Source: Desulfuromonas sp. (GTDB lineage Bacteria; Desulfobacterota; Desulfuromonadia; Desulfuromonadales; Geopsychrobacteraceae). From it: 45,337 nucleotides of DNA. The notes below the pieces were generated by a model that was given only the letters and a program-made list of their open reading frames with translations, made no database searches and was not told the DNA's origin. The DNA lies in contig PKUC01000039.1 of NCBI GenBank assembly GCA_002868865.1, positions 1-45,337 on the forward strand, given 5' to 3'. Position numbers and translations under genes: made by a program. How positions within the stretch are numbered: position 1 is the first letter of the stretch; the number at the start of each line of letters is the position of its first letter. Positions 9,448-18,805 of this stretch are shown piece by piece.

Positions 9448-9595
9448 GGGAAAAGACAGCCCTTAGGAGGCCACCGAAGTGCTCGCGAAAGCCCCCTTGT
9501 TCAGGGGTGTTTTTGCCCTGTTCAAACCGGATGCGATGGCATACCCTTGCCGGGACAGAACTCAAACCACGCCGGATGACAAGGAGCCCCGTTTG

Positions 9596-10330
9596 ATGAG
9601 ACCTGCCCCACCCGAAACCGCCTGCACCGCCATTGCATCACTTTTGGCGACCATGGCCAAACTGCGCAGTGCTGAAGGGTGCCCGTGGGATCGCCGCCAG
9701 ACTCCCGCCAGTCTCAAGAGCTATATCATCGAAGAAGCCTACGAGGTCCTCGAAGCGATCGACAGCGACAACCCGCAGCACACCTGCGAAGAGCTCGGCG
9801 ATCTGCTCCTGCAGGTTGTCTTTCAGGCACAGATGTTCGACGAACAGGGACACTTCGATTTTGCCGATATCGCAACCGGAATCGACCGCAAGCTAAAGCG
9901 CAGACACCCACATATCTTCTCCCGTCCTGACTCCGCGGAGCAGACCGACTGGGACAGCATTAAAAAAAACGAGCGACGCGCCAAAGGACAGTCAGAGTCT
10001 CTTGACGAACGGATACCGCGGAGCCTGCCCGCACTGCAACGTGCCGGCAAACTGGCGTCGCTGAGCCGCCGAGAAAACCTCCCCTTTAGCCCTTCGGACA
10101 CCGACCTGAGATCCTCTCTGATGGCCGACATGACCGCCCTGTGCCAACAACAATCCGTTGCGGAGGCAGACGCAGCGCTCGGTGAATTGCTCTACCGGCT
10201 AGCGTCATTTGCCGACCTTATGCAGATCGACGCGGAGGACGCATTGCGCCGCACCGTCAATCAGCGTATAAAGAAACTTTCTGGAACAACCGCCGCCACC
10301 AGCGACGCTCTTTCAGAAGAAGGCCCGTAA
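9596..10330 (+). CDS. mazG: Nucleoside triphosphate pyrophosphohydrolase MazG
   Basis: MazG hydrolyses (d)NTPs to NMP and pyrophosphate and acts as a house-cleaning enzyme. The protein is about 244 residues with two MazG-type helical regions. The first contains GCPWDRRQT, the metal-binding EEAYEVLEAID and EELGDLLLQVVFQAQ. The second is the more degenerate C-terminal half. I choose the ATG at 9596, with AAGGAG nine bases upstream and homology starting soon after. An alternative GTG at 9479 has an excellent AGGAGG eight bases upstream and would add 39 residues. It lies divergently from yceD and upstream of fxsA. Confidence 0.93.
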   Translation: MRPAPPETACTAIASLLATMAKLRSAEGCPWDRRQTPASLKSYIIEEAYEVLEAIDSDNPQHTCEELGDLLLQVVFQAQMFDEQGHFDFADIATGIDRKLKRRHPHIFSRPDSAEQTDWDSIKKNERRAKGQSESLDERIPRSLPALQRAGKLASLSRRENLPFSPSDTDLRSSLMADMTALCQQQSVAEADAALGELLYRLASFADLMQIDAEDALRRTVNQRIKKLSGTTAATSDALSEEGP

Positions 10331-10382
10331 AGGTCCAAGGCATTCATCGACAAAACTGCACCATAGATCGGAAAATCGCCCC

Positions 10383-10775
10383 ATGTTTATGAAACTGCTG
10401 ATCCTGTTCACCCTCGTCCCTATTGTCGAACTTTACGTCCTGCTCGAAATCGGTGCGCTGGTCGGCGCTCCGGCGACAATCGGACTGATCTTTCTGACCG
10501 GGATCGCTGGCGCCTATCTCGCTCGCCTGCAGGGATTTACCTTGCTCAACAGAATTCAAACGGAGATGAATCAGGGGCGTATGCCCCGCGGTGAATTGAT
10601 CGACGGAGCCATTATTCTGGTCGGCGGCGTTTTGCTGCTGACCCCCGGCTTTTGTACCGATCTGCTCGGTTTCAGCCTGCTTGCCCCCCTGACCAGAAAT
10701 CTCTACAAGACCTGGCTGAGTCGCTGGCTGGAGAAAAACCTGTCCAGCGGGCGTATCCACATCCACCGGCTCTAA
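10383..10775 (+). CDS. fxsA: FxsA family membrane protein
   Basis: FxsA is a small inner-membrane protein whose overproduction relieves F-plasmid exclusion of phage T7 in E. coli. Its normal role is not well defined. The product is 130 residues. It has hydrophobic segments at about 4-20, 26-47 and 75-97, with the family stretches LFTLVPIVELYVLLEIG, GIAGAYLARLQG and LLLTPGFCTDLLGF. The C-terminus is basic. ATGs at 10383 and 10389 are both possible starts. It follows mazG by 52 bases and is convergent with murJ with only 19 bases between them. Confidence 0.93.
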   Translation: MFMKLLILFTLVPIVELYVLLEIGALVGAPATIGLIFLTGIAGAYLARLQGFTLLNRIQTEMNQGRMPRGELIDGAIILVGGVLLLTPGFCTDLLGFSLLAPLTRNLYKTWLSRWLEKNLSSGRIHIHRL

Positions 10776-10794
10776 GGCGCGAGCGTCCGTCAGG

Positions 10795-12366
10795 CTAAGT
10801 AGTCGCCTGCTTCTTTCTCAGTAATCGCCAGCCCTGCTGAACCTGCTCGACACCACACACCAGACAGACCGCGAGATAACTTGCCACTCCGATCGCCACC
10901 ACCGCCGACAGCACCCCGAGCTTCATGGCGAACGCGCCCTGCTGCTGCCAGTCGATCAATCGCAGCAGAGCAAACACCACCGCCGTCATCACTGCACAGG
11001 CCGGCAGCGAGCGTAACAGGGACAGGGTGAACTCCAAACGCAGGAAAGGCCCGATTTTACGCCGTAAAAGCCAGAGCAGCACCAGTGCGTTAAACACGGA
11101 TGAGAGTGTCAGCGCAATCGCCAAACCGTAGTGCTGCAGCGGCCCCATCAGCAGGACACCACAGAATCCATTCACCAGCAGTGTCCAGAACGACACCCAC
11201 ACCGGAGTTCTGGTGTCCTTGAGGGCGTAAAAGGTCTGCGCGACAATGCGACTGAGGCCGACAAACAGCAGCCCCGGAGCGTAGCAGACCAGCGTCAGGG
11301 CCGTCTTGTGCAGTGCGACCTCATCGAATTCACCGCCAAGAAAGAATAAACTGTAAACCGGCTCGGCGCAGAGCATCAGGCCGGCGATGGCGGGCAGGGT
11401 AAAGATCGCCAGCAGGGTACAGGAAAAACGGAGCGACTCCTGCAATCCGTCAAAATCCTTTCCTGCGGCCTGACGACTCATAGCCGGCAGGGTCGCCTGC
11501 GCCAACGAAACGACGAAAATCCCCTGCGGAAACTCAAACAGCCGCTGGCCGTAATACAGGTAGGAGACGCTGCCCTGTGGAAGGAACGAGGCCAGCAGTC
11601 GGGTGACAATGACATTAATCTGATAGATCGCCACACCGGCCACCCCCGGCAGCATCAGCAGTGCGATCCGCCTGACATGACTGTCCCGGACAAATGCGCC
11701 ATCAAAACGCAGCTTGATCCGATGCTGCACCAAGGCGGGATATTGCAGCAGCAACTGAACGATTCCACCGGCAACCACCCCGCCCGCCAACGCGTAGATC
11801 GGTTCGGCAAACAGGGGCGTCAGAAACAGCGCGCTGAGGATCATCATCAGGTTGAGAAACAGGGGAGAGAGGGAGGGAAGAAAAAAATGACCGCGCACAT
11901 TTAGGATACCGGTCAGCAGCGCGAGAATACTGACCAGCCCAATATACGGAAACATGATCCGATTGAGGCTGTCGGTCAGTTCGAGCTTGCCGGGGATGGC
12001 CCCAAAACCGTAGCCGATCCCCTGCACCACCCACGGAGAAGCATAGATTCCAAGAGCAACAACCGCGAGCATCACCAACAGCAGCAGAGTAATACAGCGG
12101 TTCGCAAGACGCTGCGCTTCAGCTTCACCCTGCCGGTGATAGATTTCCGAAAAGGTTGGAACAAAGGCCGCCGTCAGGGCCCCTTCGGCAAAGAATCGGC
12201 GCAATAGATTCGGTATGGTAAAGGCCAGAAAAAACGCGTCCGTCGCAAAGCCGGCCCCGAACATCCGTGCAACGACAACATCGCGGACCAGACCGGCCAC
12301 ACGACTGCAGGCCGTGGCCGAGGCCATGACCAAGGTCGCCAGAGTAATTTTTTTCTTTTGACTCAC
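10795..12366 (-). CDS. murJ: Lipid II flippase MurJ
   Basis: MurJ (MVF family) flips lipid II across the inner membrane for peptidoglycan synthesis. The protein is about 523 residues with roughly 14 hydrophobic segments. The N-terminal signature ACSRVAGLVRDVVVARMFG is followed by TDAFFLAFTIPNLLRRFFAEG, both typical. The start is taken as GTG at 12366 (SQKKKITLATLVMASAT), behind GGGGCGG. The frame extends further upstream from a TTG at 12417, but that segment is not family-like. It is divergent from rpsT and convergent with fxsA. Confidence 0.95.
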   Translation of the reverse strand: MSQKKKITLATLVMASATACSRVAGLVRDVVVARMFGAGFATDAFFLAFTIPNLLRRFFAEGALTAAFVPTFSEIYHRQGEAEAQRLANRCITLLLLVMLAVVALGIYASPWVVQGIGYGFGAIPGKLELTDSLNRIMFPYIGLVSILALLTGILNVRGHFFLPSLSPLFLNLMMILSALFLTPLFAEPIYALAGGVVAGGIVQLLLQYPALVQHRIKLRFDGAFVRDSHVRRIALLMLPGVAGVAIYQINVIVTRLLASFLPQGSVSYLYYGQRLFEFPQGIFVVSLAQATLPAMSRQAAGKDFDGLQESLRFSCTLLAIFTLPAIAGLMLCAEPVYSLFFLGGEFDEVALHKTALTLVCYAPGLLFVGLSRIVAQTFYALKDTRTPVWVSFWTLLVNGFCGVLLMGPLQHYGLAIALTLSSVFNALVLLWLLRRKIGPFLRLEFTLSLLRSLPACAVMTAVVFALLRLIDWQQQGAFAMKLGVLSAVVAIGVASYLAVCLVCGVEQVQQGWRLLRKKQATT

Positions 12367-12464
12367 ATCCGCCCCGCAGTTATTAATCTTTTTTAATCCC
12401 TGGACACTCCAACGCAATTATCTATCATTGCGTGTATTTTTCCATATTGTTAATTATTTCTAAC

Positions 12465-12494
12465 TTGACGAGACATTAGCCCGAATGCTATTTA
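12465..12494 (+). promoter_or_regulatory. Probable rpsT promoter
   Basis: TTGACG (12465-12470) is followed after 18 bases by TATTTA (12489-12494). An overlapping TGCTAT at 12486-12491 gives a 15-base spacer. It lies in an AT-rich stretch about 50 bases before the rpsT start. Confidence 0.55.
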
Positions 12495-12543
12495 CCCAAC
12501 CTCATTCAATACAGGAACGACTCAAAAACAAAGGAGATCATTC

Positions 12544-12807
12544 GTGGCAAACCACAAATCTGCGATTAAGAGACATAAGCAAAGCCTGGTCCGCAACGCC
12601 CGTAACAACCATGTCCGTTCGACCATGCGCACCCTCGTAAAAAATGTTCGTGAAGCGGTCGCCGCTGGTGATGCAGAGAGCGCTCAAGAGGCTCTGAAAA
12701 AGGCGATCCCCTACATCGACAAGACAGCCACCAAAGGTGTTATTCACAACGCCACAGCCAGCCGGAAGATCTCCCGTCTGACCAAGCTGGTCAACACCCT
12801 GGCCTAA
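12544..12807 (+). CDS. rpsT: Small ribosomal subunit protein bS20
   Basis: Ribosomal protein S20, 87 residues, highly basic, beginning [20 protein letters not shown] and ending in KLVNTLA, both typical. It starts with GTG; AAAGGAGAT lies about six bases upstream. It is a single-gene unit with its own promoter-like sequence and a terminator at 12841-12877. Weak start codons on S20 are known in other bacteria in connection with autoregulation. That link here is inference. Confidence 0.98.
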   Translation: MANHKSAIKRHKQSLVRNARNNHVRSTMRTLVKNVREAVAAGDAESAQEALKKAIPYIDKTATKGVIHNATASRKISRLTKLVNTLA

Positions 12808-12840
12808 TCGAAACCACAGCCAGTTTTCGATATTTAGCTA

Positions 12841-12877
12841 AAAAGGGGTCGCGCTTATGTGTGCGGACCCCTTTTTT
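12841..12877. terminator. Bidirectional intrinsic terminator between rpsT and holA
   Basis: AAAAGGGGTC pairs with GACCCCTTTT, with a further CGC/GCG step and one bulge, around an AT-rich loop. The plus strand ends in a T-run (12872-12877) and the minus strand in a matching run from the A-tract. It can end both rpsT and the convergent holA transcript. Confidence 0.85.
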
Positions 12878-12888
12878 GCGTTCTGACG

Positions 12889-13887
12889 TCAGGCGTTGCG
12901 TCGGGTCAGGCTTAAGAGCAACCCCTCAAGCCGGGCTTCCGGTTCGGCACCGCTCGACTTGATCGCAAGGTCTGTTTCCAGAAACAGCTCAAAGGCGCGC
13001 CTGAAATCAACCCGCGAATAACGCCTGGCCTGACTGAGCATCCTGCCGACGACAAAGGGCGGCACCCGAACACGGCGCGCCATCTCCTGCTGAGAGACAC
13101 GTTGTACCTCAAGCTCGCGCAGCTGCCATAACTGGCGAAAATGACGTACCAGCAGCGACAGCATCTTCAGCGGCGCTTCACCCTCTTCCAGCAGCTTCTT
13201 GACCAGAGTCAATGCCGCTGCCGTATCGCCCATGGCAACCGCATTGCTGACTTCAAAGATATTTTCAGAACGACTGCCGGAGGTTAACGCCTGCACCTCG
13301 GCGACGTCGATCAGCCGCTTCTCACCCATGAAGGTCTGTAGCTTGATCAGCTCGGCCTGTACTTCCTGAAGGTTGGTGCTGACGCGCGAGCAGAACAGCA
13401 TCAGAGCATCGCCGGTCATCTCAAACTGTTCCGCAGCGAGCCGCTCACGGACGAAGGAAGGCAGCTGTTTTTCGCTCAGCGGTTTAAACTCGACGACGTC
13501 TCCCTTTTTTTTAAACTCCTGAAAAAACTTACGACGGCTGTCGATCTTTTCCCCACTCAGTAACAGACATGTTTGAGGATTGGGATCTTTCAGATAGAGC
13601 TGCAACTGATCGAGCAGCGCGGCAGGGACCGCCTGAATATCTTTGATCAGTACCAGGCGGCGTTCCGCAAACACCGGCAGCGTCTGCGCAACCGACAGCA
13701 GGTCGTCAACATTTAGTTCCTTGCCGGAGGCCTGATAAAAGTTAAAATCCTCAGTTCCCGGTGTCAGAATCGCTTCTTTGACCTGCCGAACAGCCCGTTC
13801 GACCAGAAAACCGTCTGCACCAAAGATCAACAGCAACGGAGAGATATTGCTCTGCTGGATCGCTTTTTGTAGATCGGCTGGAGTCAT
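12889..13887 (-). CDS. holA: DNA polymerase III subunit delta
   Basis: HolA is the clamp-loader subunit that opens the beta sliding clamp. It is 332 residues. The N-terminal AAA-like domain begins SPLLLIFGADGFLVERAVRQVKE in two recognisable pieces, with VFAERRLVLIKDI typical of delta. The C-terminal helical domain includes LVRHFRQLWQLREL and PPFVVGRMLSQARRYS. It follows lptE by eight bases, the common leuS-lptE-holA order, and ends at the shared terminator with rpsT. Confidence 0.95.
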   Translation of the reverse strand: MTPADLQKAIQQSNISPLLLIFGADGFLVERAVRQVKEAILTPGTEDFNFYQASGKELNVDDLLSVAQTLPVFAERRLVLIKDIQAVPAALLDQLQLYLKDPNPQTCLLLSGEKIDSRRKFFQEFKKKGDVVEFKPLSEKQLPSFVRERLAAEQFEMTGDALMLFCSRVSTNLQEVQAELIKLQTFMGEKRLIDVAEVQALTSGSRSENIFEVSNAVAMGDTAAALTLVKKLLEEGEAPLKMLSLLVRHFRQLWQLRELEVQRVSQQEMARRVRVPPFVVGRMLSQARRYSRVDFRRAFELFLETDLAIKSSGAEPEARLEGLLLSLTRRNA

Positions 13888-13895
13888 CGTAGCCC

Positions 13896-14402
13896 TTAAA
13901 AATCGGTCATCAACTGAAAGATAAACTCTTCGGCGATCCGGCGATGAACCTCAGCGGCGGCGCTATTTTCAGCGTCACGCTGCTTCATTCTGTCGCTATC
14001 AGCGGCAAAAGGCTCCTGCCAGCTCAGTCGATTCTGCCACAACAGCTTGCCATCTCTGGAACGGACCAACTCCAATTCGACAGTCATCTTAACCAGATAC
14101 TTACTTATCGCATCGGCGCTGTCATAAGCAATAACGGGCGTGTCGTAGGTGAGAATACGTCCGCGCACCACGGCATCAGTCTGCGTAGAAGGATTGGACA
14201 AACGTACGCCGGCGAGCCGGCTGAGCGCTGCGGCGATTTGTTCAGTCTGTTCATTTTCAAGGGCCGGCTGGGTGGTCTGATTGGCAAACAGCTCGACGGC
14301 CACCGTCCTGACACCAGAGGGAAGCACTTCTGCCCGACCGGCGAACTGATAACCACAGCCCGCAACAGCGAGCAGAACGAGAGCGGCAATCAGCCACTTC
14401 AT
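13896..14402 (-). CDS. lptE: LPS-assembly lipoprotein LptE
   Basis: LptE is an outer-membrane lipoprotein that plugs LptD for lipopolysaccharide insertion. The product is 168 residues. A type II signal peptide ends at lipobox VAGC with C16 as the lipidated residue, followed by GYQFAGR, the standard LptE start. The VRTVAVELFANQTTQPALE stretch is the secretin-like fold seen in the family. Its ATG overlaps the leuS stop (TGATG). Presence of LptE indicates a Gram-negative outer membrane with LPS. Confidence 0.93.
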   Translation of the reverse strand: MKWLIAALVLLAVAGCGYQFAGRAEVLPSGVRTVAVELFANQTTQPALENEQTEQIAAALSRLAGVRLSNPSTQTDAVVRGRILTYDTPVIAYDSADAISKYLVKMTVELELVRSRDGKLLWQNRLSWQEPFAADSDRMKQRDAENSAAAEVHRRIAEEFIFQLMTDF

Positions 14403-16960
14403 CAGGACACCACGATATTCACGAGTCGGCCGGGAACACAGATCACCTTGCGGACCTGCTTGCCTTCCATATAGCGCTGTACGTTCGGATCAGCCAGAGC
14501 AGCGGCCTCCATCACCTGATTATCCGCTCCCGTGGCCACATCGACCTTTCCGCGGACCTTGCCATTGACCTGAACCACCAGCGTAATCTCACTGGTTTTC
14601 AGCGCCGCTTCATCCCACTGCGGCCAGCCATGGGACTCAATTCCATGCTCATAGCCGAGCACTTCCCATAATTCCTCGCACAGGTGAGGGACAAAGGGAG
14701 CGAGCAGGCGAACCATCGCTTCGAGAGCTTCCCTGACGACGGCAGCGTCGTCCTCCTTAGCTTTGAAGGCATAGATCGCGTTGACCAGCTCCATCACCGA
14801 GGCTATGGCGGTATTAAAATGGAAACGTCCGTCGATATCCTCGGATACCTTCTTGATCGTCTGATGCGTTTTGCGGTGCAGCTCCGCCGCGGCGCCATCG
14901 ACCTCACCCAGCGGAGAGCAATTCGACACTAAATCGCGATTTTCAACGACGGCCCGCCAGACCCGACCGATAAAGCGAGAGCAGCCCTCCACACCCTGTT
15001 CATTCCACTCCAGATCTTTCTCAGGAGGGGCGGCAAACAGCGAAAAGAGACGAGCTGTATCCGCACCGTACCGTTCGATCAGCTGGTTCGGGTCGACGAC
15101 GTTCTTTTTTGACTTGCTCATCTTCTCGGTCCGACCCAGATCGACCGACGCCCCGCACTCGATACAGGCATCGTCCTTGACCTGCTCCGGATAGAGCCAG
15201 CCGTGCTCGGGGCAGCGCTGGGTTTCCATACAGACCATGCCCTGCGTCAACAGATTGGTAAACGGCTCATCAACGTCCAGCATATCGAGATCACGCAACA
15301 CCTTGGTAAAAAAACGGGCATAGAGAAGATGCATGACCGCATGTTCGATGCCACCGATATACTGATCGACAGGCATCCAATGATTGACCGCATCGCGGTC
15401 GAGGGGGCCGGCAGAAAAATCGGGGCAGGCATAACGGGCAAAATACCAAGAACTCTCGACGAAGGTATCGAAGGTGTCGCTCTCGCGGCGGGCCGTCTGA
15501 CCGCAGCGGGGACAATCAACCTGAAGAAACCCTTCATGACGGGCCAGAGGACTGCCGCCCTCGCCGGTCAGCTCCACATCGTCCGGAAGCAGAACCGGCA
15601 GATCCTGCTCTGGAACGGGCACGGCACCGCAGGCGTCGCAGTAGATAATCGGGATCGGCGTTCCCCAGTAACGCTGACGGGAAACACCCCAGTCGCGCAG
15701 ACGGAAATTCACTGTTTTGTGCCCTTCGCCGCGTTCATCCAGATAGGCAGCGATCTTCTCCTTGGCATCATCATTGGGCTGCCCGTTAAAGTCACCGGAA
15801 TTCACCAACAGCCCGCCACCGGTCCAGGCCTCGGTCATCTGCTCGGGGATGAGATCCTCCTGACCCTCGGGCTGAATGACGACCCGGATCGGCAGCTGAT
15901 ACTTGCGGGCGAACTCAAAATCTCTCTGGTCGTGGGCGGGAACTGCCATAACCGCGCCCGTGCCATAATCCATCAACACAAAGTTGGCGAGAAAAACCGG
16001 AATCTGCTCCCCGGTCAACGGATTGACACTGTACGATCCGGTAAAAACCCCCTGTTTCTCAAGTTCTCCGCTGGTACGCGCCACCTTGTCCTGAGTCGAC
16101 ACCGTCGCAAGGAACGCATCAACCTCGACCTGCTGCTCTGCTGTCACCAGCTGCTTCACCATCGGGTGTTCAGGTGCCAGGCTCATGAACGTAGCGCCGA
16201 ACAGCGTATCGGGACGGGTGGTAAAGACCTTGATCCCCTGCTGACCGCCGACAACGGAAAACTCAATTTCACACCCGTAACTTTTGCCGATCCAGTTGCG
16301 CTGCATCGCCAGGACACGCTCGGGCCACCCGGGCAGTTGGTCGGTAAAGTCGAGAAGCTCATCAGCATACTCGGTGATCTTGAAAAACCACTGCTCAAGC
16401 TCTTTGGTCTCTACCAGATTGTTGCACCGCCAGCAGCTGCCCTCCTCCACTTGTTCATTTGCCAGAACGGTTTGACAATCGGGGCACCAGTTGACCGACG
16501 AGCTTTTTTTGTAGGCCAACCCTTTTTCCAGCATTTTGAGGAAAATCAGTTGTTCCCAGCGTGAATATTCTGGATCACAGGTGGCAAATTCGCGCTGCCA
16601 GTCGTAAGACAGCCCCAGGCGCTTGAGCTGAACGCGCATGCTGTCAATATTTTCGTAGGTCCACTTGGCGGGATGGGTGCCGTGTTCAATCGCTGCGTTT
16701 TCGGCTGGCATGCCGAAGGCGTCCCAGCCCATCGGATGAAGCACGTTGAAACCGCGCATCCGTTTATAGCGGGCGACCACATCGCCGATGGCATAGTTGC
16801 GGACATGTCCCATATGGATGCGGCCGGAGGGGTAGGGAAACATCTCGAGCAGGTAATATTTTTCTTTGGTAGCGTCCTCAACAACCCGAAAATTCTGATT
16901 GTTTTCCCACGCCTGTTGCCACTTCTGCTCGATCCGGGCAGGACTGTAGTGTGTTTCCAT
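14402..16960 (-). CDS. leuS: Leucyl-tRNA synthetase
   Basis: LeuS charges tRNA-Leu. It is 852 residues, normal for the bacterial form. The HIGH-type motif is HMGH at 49-52 ([15 protein letters not shown]). The KMSKS motif appears as [13 protein letters not shown]. Zinc-ribbon cysteines occur in [12 protein letters not shown] and CWRC, and a second cluster in CPRCG. The CP1 editing domain contains [12 protein letters not shown] and [17 protein letters not shown]. The ATG at 16960 is chosen because GGAGG lies seven bases upstream. It lies downstream of infA and overlaps lptE by one base. Confidence 0.98.
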   Translation of the reverse strand: METHYSPARIEQKWQQAWENNQNFRVVEDATKEKYYLLEMFPYPSGRIHMGHVRNYAIGDVVARYKRMRGFNVLHPMGWDAFGMPAENAAIEHGTHPAKWTYENIDSMRVQLKRLGLSYDWQREFATCDPEYSRWEQLIFLKMLEKGLAYKKSSSVNWCPDCQTVLANEQVEEGSCWRCNNLVETKELEQWFFKITEYADELLDFTDQLPGWPERVLAMQRNWIGKSYGCEIEFSVVGGQQGIKVFTTRPDTLFGATFMSLAPEHPMVKQLVTAEQQVEVDAFLATVSTQDKVARTSGELEKQGVFTGSYSVNPLTGEQIPVFLANFVLMDYGTGAVMAVPAHDQRDFEFARKYQLPIRVVIQPEGQEDLIPEQMTEAWTGGGLLVNSGDFNGQPNDDAKEKIAAYLDERGEGHKTVNFRLRDWGVSRQRYWGTPIPIIYCDACGAVPVPEQDLPVLLPDDVELTGEGGSPLARHEGFLQVDCPRCGQTARRESDTFDTFVESSWYFARYACPDFSAGPLDRDAVNHWMPVDQYIGGIEHAVMHLLYARFFTKVLRDLDMLDVDEPFTNLLTQGMVCMETQRCPEHGWLYPEQVKDDACIECGASVDLGRTEKMSKSKKNVVDPNQLIERYGADTARLFSLFAAPPEKDLEWNEQGVEGCSRFIGRVWRAVVENRDLVSNCSPLGEVDGAAAELHRKTHQTIKKVSEDIDGRFHFNTAIASVMELVNAIYAFKAKEDDAAVVREALEAMVRLLAPFVPHLCEELWEVLGYEHGIESHGWPQWDEAALKTSEITLVVQVNGKVRGKVDVATGADNQVMEAAALADPNVQRYMEGKQVRKVICVPGRLVNIVVS

Positions 16961-17016
16961 AAAAGCCTCCGCAGCGTCGTCGCGCTGATGGTAAATTTCA
17001 CAGGTACAGAACACGA

Positions 17017-17036
17017 ATACCGGCAAAGGCCGGTAT
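17017..17036 (-). terminator. Hairpin between infA and leuS
   Basis: A perfect 8-bp stem (ATACCGGC / GCCGGTAT) with a 4-base loop lies in the 161-base infA-leuS gap. No T-run follows on the minus strand, so it is more likely an mRNA processing or stability element than a full terminator. Confidence 0.4.
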
Positions 17037-17121
17037 CGAGTCGTTACCGCTGCGCTGCGGACAGGTCCACAGTGCGCAGGACGGCAAAAAGGTTACATCT
17101 GCAGGGGAATACCGCGAACCG

Positions 17122-17340
17122 TTACTTCGCGCGGTAGGTGATCCGCCCACGTGTTAAATCGTAGGGTGACAGTTCAACCGTAACCCGATCGCCCGGAAGA
17201 ATACGGATGTAGTATTTCCGCATTTTTCCTGAGATATGGGCCAGCACAACATGATCGTTGTCCAGCTTCACCCGGAACATAGCATTAGGCAACGGCTCAA
17301 CAACAACGCCTTCGACTTCAATCGCTTCTTCTTTAGCCAA
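17122..17340 (-). CDS. infA: Translation initiation factor IF-1
   Basis: IF-1 is a 72-residue single S1/OB-fold protein that binds the ribosomal A site during initiation. It has the family segments [35 protein letters not shown] and [13 protein letters not shown]. The start codon is TTG, fixed by AGGAGG about seven bases upstream and by the universal AKEEAIE beginning. It has its own promoter-like sequence (17398-17426) and leads into leuS. Confidence 0.97.
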   Translation of the reverse strand: MAKEEAIEVEGVVVEPLPNAMFRVKLDNDHVVLAHISGKMRKYYIRILPGDRVTVELSPYDLTRGRITYRAK

Positions 17341-17397
17341 GAGATCCTCCTGAAAAATGTCCCTACGGCCCTACGGACCGCCTTATACAACGTCGGA

Positions 17398-17426
17398 CTT
17401 ATTGCATGTTCACTGCGGGCTGTCAA
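17398..17426 (-). promoter_or_regulatory. Probable infA promoter
   Basis: On the minus strand TTGACA (17421-17426) is 17 bases from AATAAG (17398-17403). The -35 sits in the loop and stem of a small inverted repeat (GGGCT-TGAC-AGCCC). It lies between the last gene of the chemosensory operon and infA. Confidence 0.6.
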
Positions 17427-17449
17427 GCCCGAGACCAACCGCCGATCGG

Positions 17450-17830
17450 CTAGCCGACACCGTCCAGCAGACTGCGAACCACATCGATGATCTTGGCCGT
17501 CTGGATCGGTTTGGTAATATATTCGTTCGCTCCCAGCGACAGGGCCCGCTCGCGGTCTTCCTGCGCCCCCTCGGTGGTGATCACCACGACCGGGACCTCT
17601 TTGTAGTTAGGATCGTTGCGGATCAGGCTGACCAGTTTCAGGCCATCCATAATCGGCATATTGATATCGGTCAAAATCAGGTCGAATTTTTCCGACGACA
17701 GTTTTTTCAAACCACCCACGCCATCATTGGCCTCAGCGATCTGCAAGCCACGGATTCTTTTGAGTGCAAAGACGATCAATTGCCGCATCGTCGGAGAATC
17801 TTCAACAACCAGTACTTTGTAGTTTGACAT
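17450..17830 (-). CDS. Single-domain response regulator (CheY-like), copy 1
   Basis: A 126-residue stand-alone receiver domain. The acidic pair is in VVEDSPTM, the phospho-accepting Asp in LILTDINMP, the switch Thr in VVITTEG and the Lys in YITKPIQ, so the phosphorylation site is intact. AGGAGG lies upstream of the ATG. It is the last gene of the chemosensory operon. With two other CheY-like proteins in the same operon, one may be the output and others phosphate sinks; sequence alone does not say which. No output domain is present. Confidence 0.95.
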   Translation of the reverse strand: MSNYKVLVVEDSPTMRQLIVFALKRIRGLQIAEANDGVGGLKKLSSEKFDLILTDINMPIMDGLKLVSLIRNDPNYKEVPVVVITTEGAQEDRERALSLGANEYITKPIQTAKIIDVVRSLLDGVG

Positions 17831-17879
17831 CTGTCACATCCCTCCTGCCAAAACGGTGGCAGACAGCTTGTTCCAATAT

Positions 17880-18719
17880 TTAATAAAGGTCCTCAGTGAC
17901 CCGGGCAAAAAAACTGTCGCTAAAGACCGGCTGACCTCCCCGCTCCAGATGAAGCATTGCGGTAAAAATCGCCATCGCGGCGTGAGCTCCAAGCAGATTG
18001 AACAATTCCTCATCGATATCAGAGAAGGTCTCTTTCTGCTGCAGCAGCTTATAGATGTTGATCACACCGATGATATCGTCACCGACAGCCAGTGGAATAA
18101 TCACCGGCGGCTCCGCGAGAAGATCTGCGGAGGGCTCCGGGGTGTGAAGGCGACGCTCTCCACTCTTCAGGACCTGCCCGATCGCCCCTTCTCCAACCCG
18201 TACCGACGCAATCATACTCGGGTCAAGCCCCTCGACAACCAGCGGTCGGAGATACTGCTGGGTCGCATCGAGCATAAGAATGGAAAACTGCTCAACACCG
18301 ACCAGGTTCAACAAGATTTCCTGAATGATCCGGATAATTTCCGTAATATCGAGAGAGGAATGGAGCTGGTAGGATGAGATATAGAGGTTTGCCAAAAGAT
18401 TGTTTTCGGCCTCAATCTCGCTGTAGCGATTATCGTAGTCCTGATTTTCCTGCTGGACCTCCTGAATGCGGCTGAGAATTTCCTGTTTTTCCGACTCGAG
18501 CATGTCGATTCGGCTCTTGAGGTGCTCGACATTGCCGACACCGTCGCCCGCCACATTACCTTGTTCCATCTCCAGCAGCTGAAAACGGAGCCTCTCGTTT
18601 TCCCTCAGCAAATCCTGGGTAAACTCAGCTCCGCGTTTAAACACCTGCAGAAACTCTTCAGCCCGCTGCGTTGTTCCCGATGTTTCGTCCTGATCCGCTG
18701 CCATAATCACGTACTCCAT
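17880..18719 (-). CDS. Coiled-coil GAF domain protein
   Basis: A soluble protein of 279 residues with no signal peptide or membrane segment. Residues about 35-110 are rich in Glu/Gln/Leu with heptad spacing (LKSRIDMLESEKQEILSRI) and predict a coiled coil. Residues about 120-265 form a GAF domain (SILMLDATQQYLRPLVVEG, VRVGEGAIGQVLKSGERR, VIIPLAVGDDIIGVINIY). GAF domains bind small ligands or mediate dimers; the ligand here is unknown. ATGs at 18719 and 18704 are both possible. Placed between cheB and a cheY, it may act as a sensor or an output partner in the chemosensory system. That is inference from context. Confidence 0.85.
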   Translation of the reverse strand: MEYVIMAADQDETSGTTQRAEEFLQVFKRGAEFTQDLLRENERLRFQLLEMEQGNVAGDGVGNVEHLKSRIDMLESEKQEILSRIQEVQQENQDYDNRYSEIEAENNLLANLYISSYQLHSSLDITEIIRIIQEILLNLVGVEQFSILMLDATQQYLRPLVVEGLDPSMIASVRVGEGAIGQVLKSGERRLHTPEPSADLLAEPPVIIPLAVGDDIIGVINIYKLLQQKETFSDIDEELFNLLGAHAAMAIFTAMLHLERGGQPVFSDSFFARVTEDLY

Positions 18720-18805
18720 AGTCCCCTGTTTTCACAGCAGGGACCCAACAAAATTCAACAACCTGTACACAAACGCGGCCAGACTACCAGAAAGCCGTCA
18801 TAAAT

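Noticed and set aside
15203-16564. Plus-strand open frame of about 453 codons
   Set aside because: Antisense of leuS; a long shadow frame due to GC-rich codon use.
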